Positions 1 to 11,000 of a stretch of 64,000 bases of DNA are shown here, piece after piece. The DNA lies in contig NC_023756.2 of the NCBI RefSeq assembly GCF_000499845.2, positions 3,901,306 to 3,965,305 of the forward strand, given 5' to 3'. The position numbers and the translations under genes are program-made. The notes beneath the pieces were generated by a model. The model was not told the origin of the DNA, searched no databases, and saw nothing but the letters and a program-made list of their open reading frames with translations. The stretch's first letter is position 1; each line of letters starts with the position of its first letter. This DNA comes from Phaseolus vulgaris. Lineage: Eukaryota > Streptophyta > Magnoliopsida > Fabales > Fabaceae.

Positions 1-382
1 CATTCACATTATCATTCTTTTAAAGAAAACTTTTCAATACTTCTGAAGCCAATAATATTTGGAAAATGAGAGACAAGACTTATTGCAGTTAGGTCTGTGG
101 ATGAAAATTTGGATGCACATCAGAACAAAGTAGGCATGAATTTACAAACCATTAATGAAATTTTGGGGACAATATGATAGGAAGAAACACTTAAAATAGC
201 TTATCAATTGAGTAAAAGGGTTTAAATATAGTTTCTTTTTACTGTTAAAAATTGGTAGGGACAAGTTGGAGGCTTTTGGTGGAAGAAATTCAATATAGAT
301 TTTTTTGTGATGCACATCTTAAGCTAGTTTCATACATCAACAACATTCAGTTAGCTTATAAAAAATAAGCTCAGGTTCACAC
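1..382. other. Intron of chorismate mutase running off the left edge
   Basis: This is AT-rich sequence after the exon 2 donor on the minus strand. No further chorismate mutase exon could be recognised, so intron 2 continues past the window edge. Confidence 0.6.
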
Positions 383-1489
383 CTTGGCATGAAGCTTCTC
401 AGTTTCCCTCAACATGTACTCCACCAATGATCCATGAAATTCATCCATGGAGAAGACATCAGGATCATATGTATCTTCATTGTAAGCGTATTGTGATCGC
501 TCCAAGAGACTGAAGATGATGCTATCTTCTAGACGAATTAGAGAATGCCTTATCTGATCAAGGGTCAGATATTCACTCTCATCAATTCTTTTCTTTGTTG
601 GCACTGACCTACACAGAAGAAATAGGATACCTTTAAAATATGACTAAACAATATATATATAAAGAGAAAAATGATGGGGGAAGACACCATTTGCAACCTC
701 ACTGTTCTCACTTGAGAACCAATCATTGAAAGCATAACAAAAGAAGAATAAAAAATCACTATAAATATGAACCAATAAAAAATATATATAAATTTTATTT
801 CTATGCATCATGAATAGTTATACTACAAGTAAAAATTTTAGATACAATAGAATGGAAAAACCTGTTTCTCGTGGTAATCTCAGATTGGTTGATAATAGTA
901 TAAAAAAATTCCCATTCCCACTATCCATGCATATCCTATTCATAAAATATTCAATGAAGAGAAAAGCACAAACTGCATAAAGAATAAAAAAATAGTTTCA
1001 TCATAAAATTACATCCTCAAGTAATAAAAAAAAAAAGTGTTTTAACCCCCTTCTTAGCAAACCTTAAAATTTGAGAAAAAAAAAAGACAATTGACGTGAC
1101 TGATCATACACATACACATAAACGAACCCAATCCCATCATTCACTTTCCCCTTTGCTAATCCACCAAGTCCCATTGAATCCCAAACCATGATCATGAATT
1201 CCAAACCATGATCATGAATTCCAAACACAATCCCAATTACAAGCACCCAGATGAAAAAAATCGAAACTTTCAGATTAAAACTTGAAACTTAAGAAACCCC
1301 CAGTGAATGCAGATGATTTAAGGTCTCTTACTCAATGGAAGCCGCGTGTGCCCGGAAAGAAAGATTGCTTTTTGGAGCAAAATCCAAAGTGGGGTTGAAG
1401 GAAATCGAAGGCTTGCGAGCCTTAGGATGAAAGGCGCATGTGGGTGTGGAAGGAACCGAGTGAGTGATTCTGAGGAGCTTGGACTCCAT
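383..1489 (-). CDS. CM1: Plastid chorismate mutase, 5' part (exons 1-2)
   Basis: Chorismate mutase turns chorismate into prephenate, the committed step to phenylalanine and tyrosine in the plastid. Exon 1 is 1332-1489, starting at the ATG at 1489-1487, and encodes 52 residues that look like a transit peptide (MESKLLRITHS, rich in Ser, Pro and Arg, few acidic residues). It ends at a GTAAGA donor. Exon 2 is 383-608 (AG acceptor at 610-609, donor GT at 382-381). The join restores a Glu codon and reads into VPTKKRIDESEYLTL, then a conserved block with the IRHSLIRLEDSIIF and SLVEYM motifs. That block matches the N-terminal helix of AroQ-type plant chorismate mutases. The remaining exons lie beyond the left edge, so most catalytic and allosteric residues are not visible. 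The transit peptide favours a plastid isoform over cytosolic CM2; CM1 and CM3 cannot be told apart here. The 723-bp intron 1 is AT-rich. Confidence 0.9.
1181..1226. repeat. 20-bp perfect tandem duplication in chorismate mutase intron 1
   Basis: The 20-mer CCAAACCATGATCATGAATT occurs twice back to back (1181-1200 and 1201-1220), followed by six bases of a third copy. Each unit contains the palindrome CATGATCATG. Confidence 0.85.
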
Positions 1490-4400
1490 TGGAGAGAAAA
1501 ACACAGAGAGAAAGTGAATTGTGGTTGCAGAAAGTTGACAAAGATGAAGGAAGAGTTAAGAAAGAAAGAGAAATGGGGGTTGAAGCATGGGAAAAAGGTT
1601 AGGTAGGTGAGAATGGAAGAGAGTTTTTGGTGGTGTGGACTTCTGAAACGTAGTAGGTGGGGGATGATGTGAGAAGAGACCAATCACGATACCAAACACT
1701 GAGGTAACTAGTTTGGTGTTGGGAATTTGGCTTCTTAGGTTAAACACACACAACACAATTGGAGAACTACTATTTTATATCTTTGTGCTTCCAAATCTCA
1801 TCAAACTATATATCATTAATTTCTTAATAAATATCTTAAATGTATTTATATTCCTTCCATTCTATACAATTGTATTTTTAAGAAAATACAAACTCCTCAC
1901 AATATTTCTTCAATTACTCACAAAAAATTATTGATCCATTAAATTAAATACAAAATTTATCCTTCCAACTTATATTTTAAATGGATAAAAAATTCTATCC
2001 ACAAACATTTAATTTTGTTAATTAAAAATTATTATTATAAAAGTATCGAACTCTAAATTAGTATTTTCTTTGTAAATTTAAGTTATATATTAATTCAATA
2101 AAATTATAATTATTGTATGTTTATAATACAATATCTATAATAGAGATAACACAATAAAATATTTTAAAAATTGGACCCGTTCGTTGTCTGTAAAACCTAT
2201 AATACTCAATTTAAAAGAAAAAAGTAATAATTTTAAATGTAAATTTTTTAATATATATATATACCTATATATGTTTTCATAAAATAATATTATATTTTGC
2301 ATTTTAAAATTAGAATTATTTGGTCGATCCAAATTAAATTTGTTTTATTCTTTTTCAATATGATTTAGCTTATTTTATAATTTTACTCATAATATACATG
2401 GAAATTTGGTCAACTTTATAAATAAAATTGGTATTGAAGAGAATTAGTTTTCTCCATTTGGTAGATTATGTTTATGTCGACATCAATCATGTTGTGGTGA
2501 TTTCTTAAGTTTTGTATTCTCTTTGTTAAAGATTGGACTACCTGAATTGACTTGTATAATACTACAAAGTACTTGTACTTTAATTGCATATTAGTATAAA
2601 TTAGAAAGAAATGCTAAAAAAAACATTTTTTAATCTTAAATTTGAGTATTTTTTTAAAAAAAGTTTTACCTTGAGTATAACAATAAAAACAAACTTAAAA
2701 ACTAATAATTTAATATTCACAATATGTAAATCACGAAACATATTATAAAAAAAATATTAAAATAAACGATAAAATTTATATACTTATGAATATATAATAT
2801 TAATATAAATGAAATAATTATTTTATGAAGACTTACAAAATATTCAAAGATTGTGTTATTTTTTTTAACATCGTTCGTAAATTCCCCTCAATTTTAAAAC
2901 ATTATACTTACATAGCTTAATGATAAAATGAGAGATTAAAGAGATTATAATTAACACTGTATAAGGTAGTTGTAAGTATGGATAATAAAACAAATGGTAT
3001 CATAATATTTTTAGATAAAATTTGTAATAAATATCTTTAATAAATATTTAAGGATGATATATGGATATATTTTAATTATCCATTTGTCAATAGGATGAGT
3101 TTATATCATGATCTTTAACTTTATTGAACTAACGGATGGTAGTAAATTTTATTTAAATATTTTTAATAAAAAATAAGTGATTAAAATAAAGTTATTGGTG
3201 AAAAAATATTAACTATTAAAAAATTGTTTAAAATTTTATTTTATATATTATATTTATCGTTTAAATTTATTAAATTAGAGTCGTTTCTCTTTAAAAAGTT
3301 AATTTTTTTTAGACTTAAACTTTGTGAGGCAATTTATTTAAATTTATTTGCACTAATATTTTATTTTATAATTTTATTTGGATTATACTTTAAAATTAAT
3401 ATTTTATCTAAGTTTATATTTTTTAAATTATTTTTAAATAGTTTAATTTTATTTTTTTAAAAGTAAAAGCAAATAATGCCAATACTTGTGTGAACTTCAA
3501 GAACTAGTCAAGCAAGATACATGTATGTTGGAGCATTCTTTTTCATGGCTCAAAACAAGTATATTTTACACTATAATCATTGGGACTTTCACTAATGTAA
3601 ATATATTTCACATGTAAATTGGTTAGATTAATTTGCTTTTACGTTGCTCACGCTCTTGATTTATTTTCACGACTAATTGATTTGTAAAATGTGTGTTAGA
3701 CGTTGTTTCTATGATTAAGATTATTTATAAGAACATTAATTTTTATCAAATATATATTAACTAAAATACATAAGTTAAATTCTTACGACTTTGATTATAT
3801 CTAAGTTAACCATTAATTGATTAAGCGCATTGTTATTTTATTCAACATACGTTAAGAACTCATAGAAGGTTTTTGGGTATATGATTGTTTATTTATTCAA
3901 GAAAACACATATTAAAGTGTAAAACTGATAAAATACATAAGAAGAAAGAGTTGAATTGAGTATTAAACTTTTGATAATTTTTGTAAAGTTGTATTTCACA
4001 AGTAATGATAAACACGAAATATGATAAATAATCTATAAAAAAATGTTTATAAAAACTTGACATTTTAAAAGTTCTCACTCTTTCGATAAAGTAGTTTATA
4101 CAACATACCATCCAAATCACCTTAAGGTAAAAAAGGTTTACAGAATAAATTTTTATATTGGTTACTATGCAAAGGTATATAATGTCCAATTATTGATCAA
4201 GTTCCATTAGGCAGACTACGTTCTGAAGTTATAAAACAAGTGTTACTTAGATCTTATCCACTTCTAGTTAAAACAACCCAAGTATTATTTGGACATACAA
4301 CCACTCATGACTAAAAAACCAAGTAATATTTGAAACACAATCACTCTTAACTAAAATTTGAATATTAATCACTCTTGACTAAACAATTTACATTATTGTT

Positions 4401-4801
4401 TGAAACGTAACCACTCTTTTAAACAACCTATATAAAACTAATCATAAATTCACAACTATATTTATTAATAATAAATTTAGCAATTTACATGTGTTAAAAA
4501 ATATTTTAAATTATTATACAAACTAATAGATATTTTTAACTACATTTTAAAACGTAAAAGAAACGCACAGAAATCGACATACAAAGAATCAATTTCTAAT
4601 AAAAATGTGTTATATAAATTCAATAAAATGATAATTGAAATATTGGACGCATGTATAGAAAAATAGATTTATTCTCATAAATAAAATGTGCAAAGGGTAT
4701 GATATCTAAGTTTTGTGTTTTTTTAACCATTAAAAATTCTCTTGCAAAAAAACAAAGAAAGTAGAAGTGAAGTGAAAGTGAGAAGTGAGAGAGAAAAAGA
4801 C
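1490..4801. other. AT-rich intergenic region between divergent genes
   Basis: This region holds the 5' leader and promoter of chorismate mutase (about 1490-1740, minus) and the 5' leader of the downstream oxidoreductase (about 4740-4801, purine-rich). The middle is strongly AT-rich with short random ORFs (for example 3224-3460) that are very Phe/Leu/Lys-rich and lack domains. Apart from a degenerate tandem repeat near 4.3 kb I see no gene. Confidence 0.6.
4280..4428. repeat. Degenerate ~41-bp tandem repeat
   Basis: Units start at 4280 and 4321 (period 41), followed by a shortened unit at about 4359 and a fourth at about 4387. They share the pattern AAGTAnTATTTGnAACA then a CAnTCACTCTTnACTAAA block. 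The copies are diverged and one is partly deleted. Confidence 0.6.
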
Positions 4802-6779
4802 ATGGCAACCTCAAAGTTCGACATCGTAATCCTCGGAGCTTCTGGTTTCACCGGCAAACAAGTTCTCAAAGAAGCTTTAAAATTCCTAAACAATTTCAAC
4901 TCCCTCGCCATAGCGGGCCGCGACCCCTCCAAATTGGCCCAAGCTCTCAACTGGGCCGCCAGGCCCAATCCGCCTCCTCCCATCCCCATCCTCGCCGCCG
5001 ACACTGCCGACGCCGCCTCCCTCCGCGAGCTCTGCGGCCGCGCGCGCCTCCTCCTCAACTGCGTCGGCCCCTTCCGCCTCCACGGCGAGCCCGTCGTCGC
5101 CGCGTGTGTCGCCGCCGGCTGCGACTACCTCGACATCACCGGCGAGACCGAGTTCATGGAGCGCGTGGAGCGTGAGTACCACGCGCAGGCCGTGAAGAAC
5201 GAAACTTTGGTGGTTTCGGCATGTGGGTTCGACTCGGTGCCCGCGGAGATGGGGTTTTTGTTCCACTCGAGGCAGTGGGTGGGCCCGGCCCGGCCCAACA
5301 GGGTGGAGGCCTACCTGGGCTTGGAGTCGGAGAAGAGGATTGTGGGGAATTTTGGGACTTTTGAGTCTGCGGTTATGGCTGTTAAGGATTTGAAGGAGAT
5401 GGAACAGCCTAGAGTCATCAGAGTAAAACCCAAGGTATGATATGATGTGACAGAATAGGTTCATTTCACTTGAATTTACTTCAATTTCAAGTGTTTTCTT
5501 TTTTCTTGTTCGTTGGGATTCTGAGTAGTAATAGATAATTGGAGAGGTTCATCATTTCACTTGAATTTAATTTCCATTTCATGTGTTTTCATTTTTCTTG
5601 TTTGTTGGGATTCTGAGTAGCAATAGATAATTAGATCAGTTTTAGCATCTGAGATTTGTTCAGTGGAAATCATACCTGCAGAAGGGAGGAATGAACAAGA
5701 TTAGAAGGAAGAAATAATTCTTGTAGGTACAACCTTTTTACACTGTCTTCCAATCACAAATTGTCACATGTATTATATAAGAAGTTTGTTTAGTCTTAGA
5801 ATTTGAGGTTAAAGGTTAAAGGTTCTTATATACATTAATGGTATGATACCATGATGATACAATCTTGATAAGAGAGTTGAGGTTTACTTGAAAGTTGTAT
5901 TAAGATTGCTTCCTGTTTGCTTGACAGTGTAAACTTTTACACTGACAGTTATTAAACTCACTGATTCATATCACCTGATGATGAATTATGATATGATTAA
6001 ACTAGTTGCCCAATTTTTATTATCTGTTATTCCCTCTATGTATGATATTTTTCATATTGTGTATCATTTTGGCAACTTTGATTTCCCATGCATGGTTGCA
6101 GATTCCTGGGCCTCCACCTAAGGGAGAAATAATAGAACACCAGAAGAAAATTGGCCTTTGGGGGGTAACACTACCTTCAGCAGATGCAACTCTTGTTGGA
6201 AGAACACTCTCAACTCTAACTGAATCCCCTCATGGTCTTCCTGGGTTGAATGAGAGTGAAGAGATGGTTGAGAAAAGAAAAGCCTTCTGGTCATCTGTGA
6301 AGCCAGCTCATTTTGGTGTGAAACTAGGCTCAAAATCTTTGTTGCACTTGTTTGGATTTATTATGATTGGAATCTTCATTGGTATTTTGGGAAGATTCTC
6401 TTTTGGAAGATGGCTTCTGTTGAAATATCCTTCCATCTTCACCTTTGGAGGGTTCAGTAAGAATGGACCTTCTGAAGAGGAGATTGCAAGTGCTTCATTC
6501 AAAATGTGGTTTATTGGACATGGTTTCAGCAATGAACAGGGAAACACAAAACCTGACACAGAAATTATCACAAGAGTAATGGGACCTGAAATGGGTTATG
6601 TAACCACCCCAATAATTATGGTTCAATGTGCTCTTGTTCTTCACACCCAAAGAAACAATCTTCCAAAGGGAGGAGTTTACACTCCTGGGGTTGTGTTTGG
6701 TCCAACTGATCTCCAAGAAAGGCTTCAACAAAATGGAATATCTTTTGATGTCATCTCAAAAAGTTCCCTTTCTACATGA
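4802..6779 (+). CDS. Saccharopine dehydrogenase-like oxidoreductase
   Basis: Two coding exons, 4802-5434 and 6102-6779, join in frame (CCC AAG / ATT CCT) to give 436 residues, close to the roughly 450 of plant and animal SCCPDH-like proteins. Residues 6-18 (FDIVILGASGFTG) are the first strand and glycine loop of a Rossmann fold. YLDITGE and SACGFDSVPAEMG further on are typical of the saccharopine dehydrogenase NADP-binding family (PF03435). A hydrophobic segment (FGFIMIGIFIGILGRFSF) lies in exon 2, as in SCCPDH-like proteins found on membranes or lipid droplets. True lysine-catabolic activity is not expected for this subfamily and the substrate is unknown. The ATG at 4802 is chosen because it opens the Rossmann strand directly. 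The first exon is unusually GC-rich (about 4950-5200). The intron carries a tandem duplication and a MITE-like insertion. Confidence 0.93.
5457..5634. repeat. Tandem duplication (~88 bp) in the oxidoreductase intron
   Basis: Two diverged copies (about 5457-5544 and 5545-5634) both begin AGGTTCAT and contain GTTGGGATTCTGAGTAG followed by AATAGATAATT. The duplication starts just inside the 5' end of the intron. Confidence 0.8.
5736..5934. mobile_element. MITE-like element in the oxidoreductase intron
   Basis: The left end reads TTTTACACTGTC (5736-5747), and its near inverse GACAGTGTAAA lies at 5923-5933. Directly after it a second outward copy (TTTTACACTGACAG) gives a near-palindrome spanning 5925-5944. 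The interior has no coding potential. This terminal motif is familiar to me from legume MITEs. The superfamily and target duplication are not resolved. Confidence 0.5.
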
Positions 6780-8052
6780 CTCTCTGCAGTTCATCTTTCT
6801 TTGGTTTGAAAAGAAAAAACTGAGTGGTCACAATGCAGAAGATATGATAAAGAAATTAGAGAACCTTGTTTGTTCTATTTCTCTGTATTTTTTTAGGACA
6901 CTACAGTTATATTACCACTTGCATTGATCACCATCTGGGTCATCTTCAATTGACTTCAACTTTTGTTCAGGTGGATTAATGTAAATAAGTATATTTAAAA
7001 TTGGCTTGCTTTATTTTTTTTAACGTAGGATTTAGTTTATATGTTTGTATAAAGTATATCAATAATTTTATGTAATAATATTTGGAAAGAAGTAAATTAG
7101 AAATAGAAACAAAAGAATTTAAATATGTAGTTAAAGATTAATTGAAATTTTCATTTAATTTTTGTAAAGGATGAAAATAAATATAAATATTTTAATATCA
7201 TGATAGTCTATATAAATATTGTCTTCTAATGAATCAAATTGTTTGGGATTGTTCTGCGTAAATATTTGGTTTGTATAATCAATTCATCATAACTTCATTA
7301 TTAAAATTTTTATGTTTAATTTCAAAAAGATATTACAATATCCATATCATAACTTTAATCGTATTTATTACACACAAATTTTATTTACCGACATTTCATA
7401 TCCACAGACAATACTCACTTAGTTATTTAATCAATTATTTCTTTCATTTGTAACATTCAAATTATTTTAAGCATTACAAATTTTAACAAATCATTTATAC
7501 TATATAGCTTTTTAAATTTCCTTAATCGGTACTTCATTTATAATAAACACCTACTAATATTACATTCTTTTAATACAATATAACACTTCATAATTACTTC
7601 TAAATATATTCAATTTTTGAAAAATTATTTCTTCACATTTTTTTATTCCAATTAATTACTTTTAAAATTATTTCTCAATTATTTGGTCTTACTAAATTTA
7701 CTTTAATAAATTTCTATTCTCTAATTAGTTTTTTTTCTTTAAATATTTTATTATTACTGAATATAACCTTTCTCAATTTTAATTTAAAAAATATTTATAT
7801 TTCTACACTTTAATTCAAAATATTCATTTCTCAAATTATTCAATATACAAACTATTGTTTTCCTCTAATTTTTTCCTCCCTCCTTTATTTTTAAATCAAA
7901 AGAAAAAATTGCTTCCAAATATCTTTACAGCCTTCAAGTTCTATAATAACAGCTTAATATTTTCCAGAAAAGATTGAATACGATGAAATTAAGGTTCAAC
8001 ATTTAAGTTTATGTGCAGGGCACAAATCCATTAGGAAATTGGACATATTTTC
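6780..8052. other. Convergent 3' intergenic region
   Basis: This lies between the stop codons of the plus-strand oxidoreductase and the minus-strand PUB1 gene. It should hold both 3' UTRs (about 6780-6990 and about 7900-8052). The middle is AT-rich, with pyrimidine-rich stretches at about 7600-7900, and no gene is visible. Confidence 0.6.
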
Positions 8053-11000
8053 CTAATCAATCAACATTTCCCCATTTGTAGTCTGAATTGTGTCCTTGTT
8101 AGTCTGTAGGTTTAGGGCTTCACCGTGTTTTTTCATTTCTTGTGACCTCACAAACTCCTCAATTCTGGCTTTTAGCTCATCATTGGGAATCAACATATCC
8201 GCAGTAAGATGAGAACGGTTGAACGGATCAGTCTGCACAAACAATCAAATGGAAAAGCATAAACCAAAGAAGGAACCACTTTCTGTATCTCAACAAAAAA
8301 AATGGGGAACAAAGGATCAATGCTATATACACTTACACTATCACTAAGAAGATGCCTCTGAATCACAGGACGATCAACCGTGGTCTTTGAAGAAGGCAAA
8401 ATAACTGGATCCTTCATCAAAGTGTACTGCAATGCAAAACATGTATGATGTGCCAGAATTAGCTTATCTCTTTATTCAAAATACGAACAAATTTTTAGAG
8501 CTTTTGGAAGAAATGAAAGCAATTTTTCCCTCAAAGAACGAAAAGTGATGCTATCAAATTTTACACTTGGCAAATCAATTATTCAAAGAGTGATGGTCCC
8601 AGAAGGAAAAGAACATGTTATGAGACAGAAAGAAGTGGAAAACCCACTTGAATTGGATCAAGGAATTCCTCAGGTATTTCCCCTAGAGTAGCTTCAGCAT
8701 CCATTGCCTCCGAAGCAGCAACTTTAGCTTTAGCACCAAGTTGAATAAATTCCTGTATAATTCTGCCATCCTCGCCAATTCTGCGAAGGACATCAGCTGC
8801 AGCACTAAACAACTGCATCGAATTACCAGTCAGTTTAAATTAGCTTATGACAATACACAGACAAAATAAAATTTCTTGAGAACAATATGAAATATATCAA
8901 AAGTCCCACAAACTTGCCTGATCATTGTATGATCGACCATCCCTTGAGATCACAGAAGGGAAGATGGAATTCGTGTCACCCCTAGCCAGATGAACATATA
9001 TGTGCACAATCTGCAAGTAAATACACTGAAGTTAGTAGTTTGCTTTGAAAAATCAAGTCTAGTAATAATATATGTGTCACTGTCAATGGCCATTTTTTAT
9101 GTCGAATCCATCAAATGACCATATTTGACATCAAATAACAGTTTAAAAAGAGCAATTTGATTTCAAAATTGACAATGAAGAATTATTTTTATGCCTTTCT
9201 TGTTGAAGAACCAAAGATAACACTTGCATCCTTAGAGAACCAAAATGATTGTTGAGTGGTAATGAAGAATGGGACTATGGGAGGCCAAGCTTAATCAGCT
9301 ATGCATCTTAATAGAACTCCTAATCACTGTCATACTGATATTACCGTATCAAGAACCAAATTTCTACAAAAACTTAAGCTGTGGGGTAGGGAAAGAGATT
9401 CATTTTATATCTCCAAGTCATTAAGTGGGCTTTTCACATTACTAGCACAAAAGTCAAAACTGTATCATTAGTGGTCCAAAATTGAAGTTCTTCAAAATTC
9501 CTCAGAATAATGAAGATGAAATATAACATTTTTTAGAATCAATCCTACTGCAAGCATGTTAGACTAAGTCTACAGATTACAAAGGATAGCATAGCATCCC
9601 TCCTGTCATAATTACTCACCACTAAAAAACATTTAAATGATTTTGAAATATAGTTTATGCCAACCTGTTTTAGTAAATGCTTTGGACGAAATTCATATTT
9701 CTCAGGATCCTTCAGACTAAGTGATTTTCTTTGGGGACCTACCAATTGCAGCAGGAAGTAATTGAGCATGCTAGCCACTCTTTCAACCTTGAAAAGGTGG
9801 GAAAATAAGATTAAACTTGCAAGTAGAAGATCTAATTTTTAAAGGAAAACCATAGTTAGGCCACAAACTATCTTATGAGATGATGGAATTCATAACTAGT
9901 CATAGTTGGAAAGAGAGAGAAAAATACCATCTCAGGAAGTAGGAACGGAGCAGTAATCTGTTCTGAAGTAAATGCAAGCATACTGACATCTTCGTTTGCC
10001 AACTTCATATCTATTCGAATAATCTAAAAAAGTATCTAGTATTAAATGCTTTATTAAATGGTTTTATAAACAAGGGAATACAAAATTATATATTGAAAGA
10101 AAAAAGTCAACAGACATTTTCTTGAGAATGGAATAACCGGGTCCTCTCCTGCCTCTCTTGAGCTGGTCGTTGCTCCCACTCAACCGTATTTGACATCTCA
10201 GCCTCCAATTCTTTTAGCTCAAGAATTTTTTTCAGACTTTCATCTAGAAGATAAATACTATCATTGACCAGAAAGTTCAAGAAATTCAGATAGACACCCT
10301 TTTCCTCCTCCTTAGCAATCTGGAAGAAAATTAAATACAGAAAAAAAACTGGATAAGTTGAGCACGGTATGAGATATAAAAAAATCAAATATCTTTCATT
10401 CATTACCTGTCTCCAAGCATTACGATGACTAGGGACTTGCCACAGGTATTCGAGGAGTTCCGCAATATTATGGCGGATGTTAAACTTGTCGTAGAACTGT
10501 CATGGACCAGTGACAATTTACAACAATCAGCACGGTCTTGTATTACACAACCCAGAAAGGATGATGATTTCAAATACTGAACCTCGTGATATTTAATATG
10601 TATATCAAATATCAAACTATCAAATAATATATAGGAAATATTAACTGGGGGGGCATAATATTAATCATATAAAAAATTGGTGAAGCAGTTTGAAATACAA
10701 TTCTTTAGTTTCTCTGACTGGCTAATCATTCACATGCATAGGATTTCAATGAAACAATTATTTATCCATCTTAAGTCATCATTAAGTAAACAGAAACACT
10801 AACATGGTCCCCATTTTGACAATCAAGCTTGAGTTTCATTTCAACATAATCAAGAGAGGTGAGATTTCCAACAACTCAACTATATTTTCTTCAACTTAAT
10901 CTAGAAATTGACAGCATTAGGGGGAAAATAGGTTGGCCATGCCACCAATACTCTTAAAATGCAGACTAACCTGTGTGTGAGAACCAGTGAACTCAATGTC

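Noticed and set aside
1318..1683. 121-aa minus-strand ORF overlapping chorismate mutase exon 1
   Set aside because: It is a different frame from the transit-peptide frame, which joins exactly to exon 2.
4886..5464. 192-aa minus-strand ORF
   Set aside because: It is antisense to the GC-rich exon 1 of the oxidoreductase; stop codons are rare there because of base composition.
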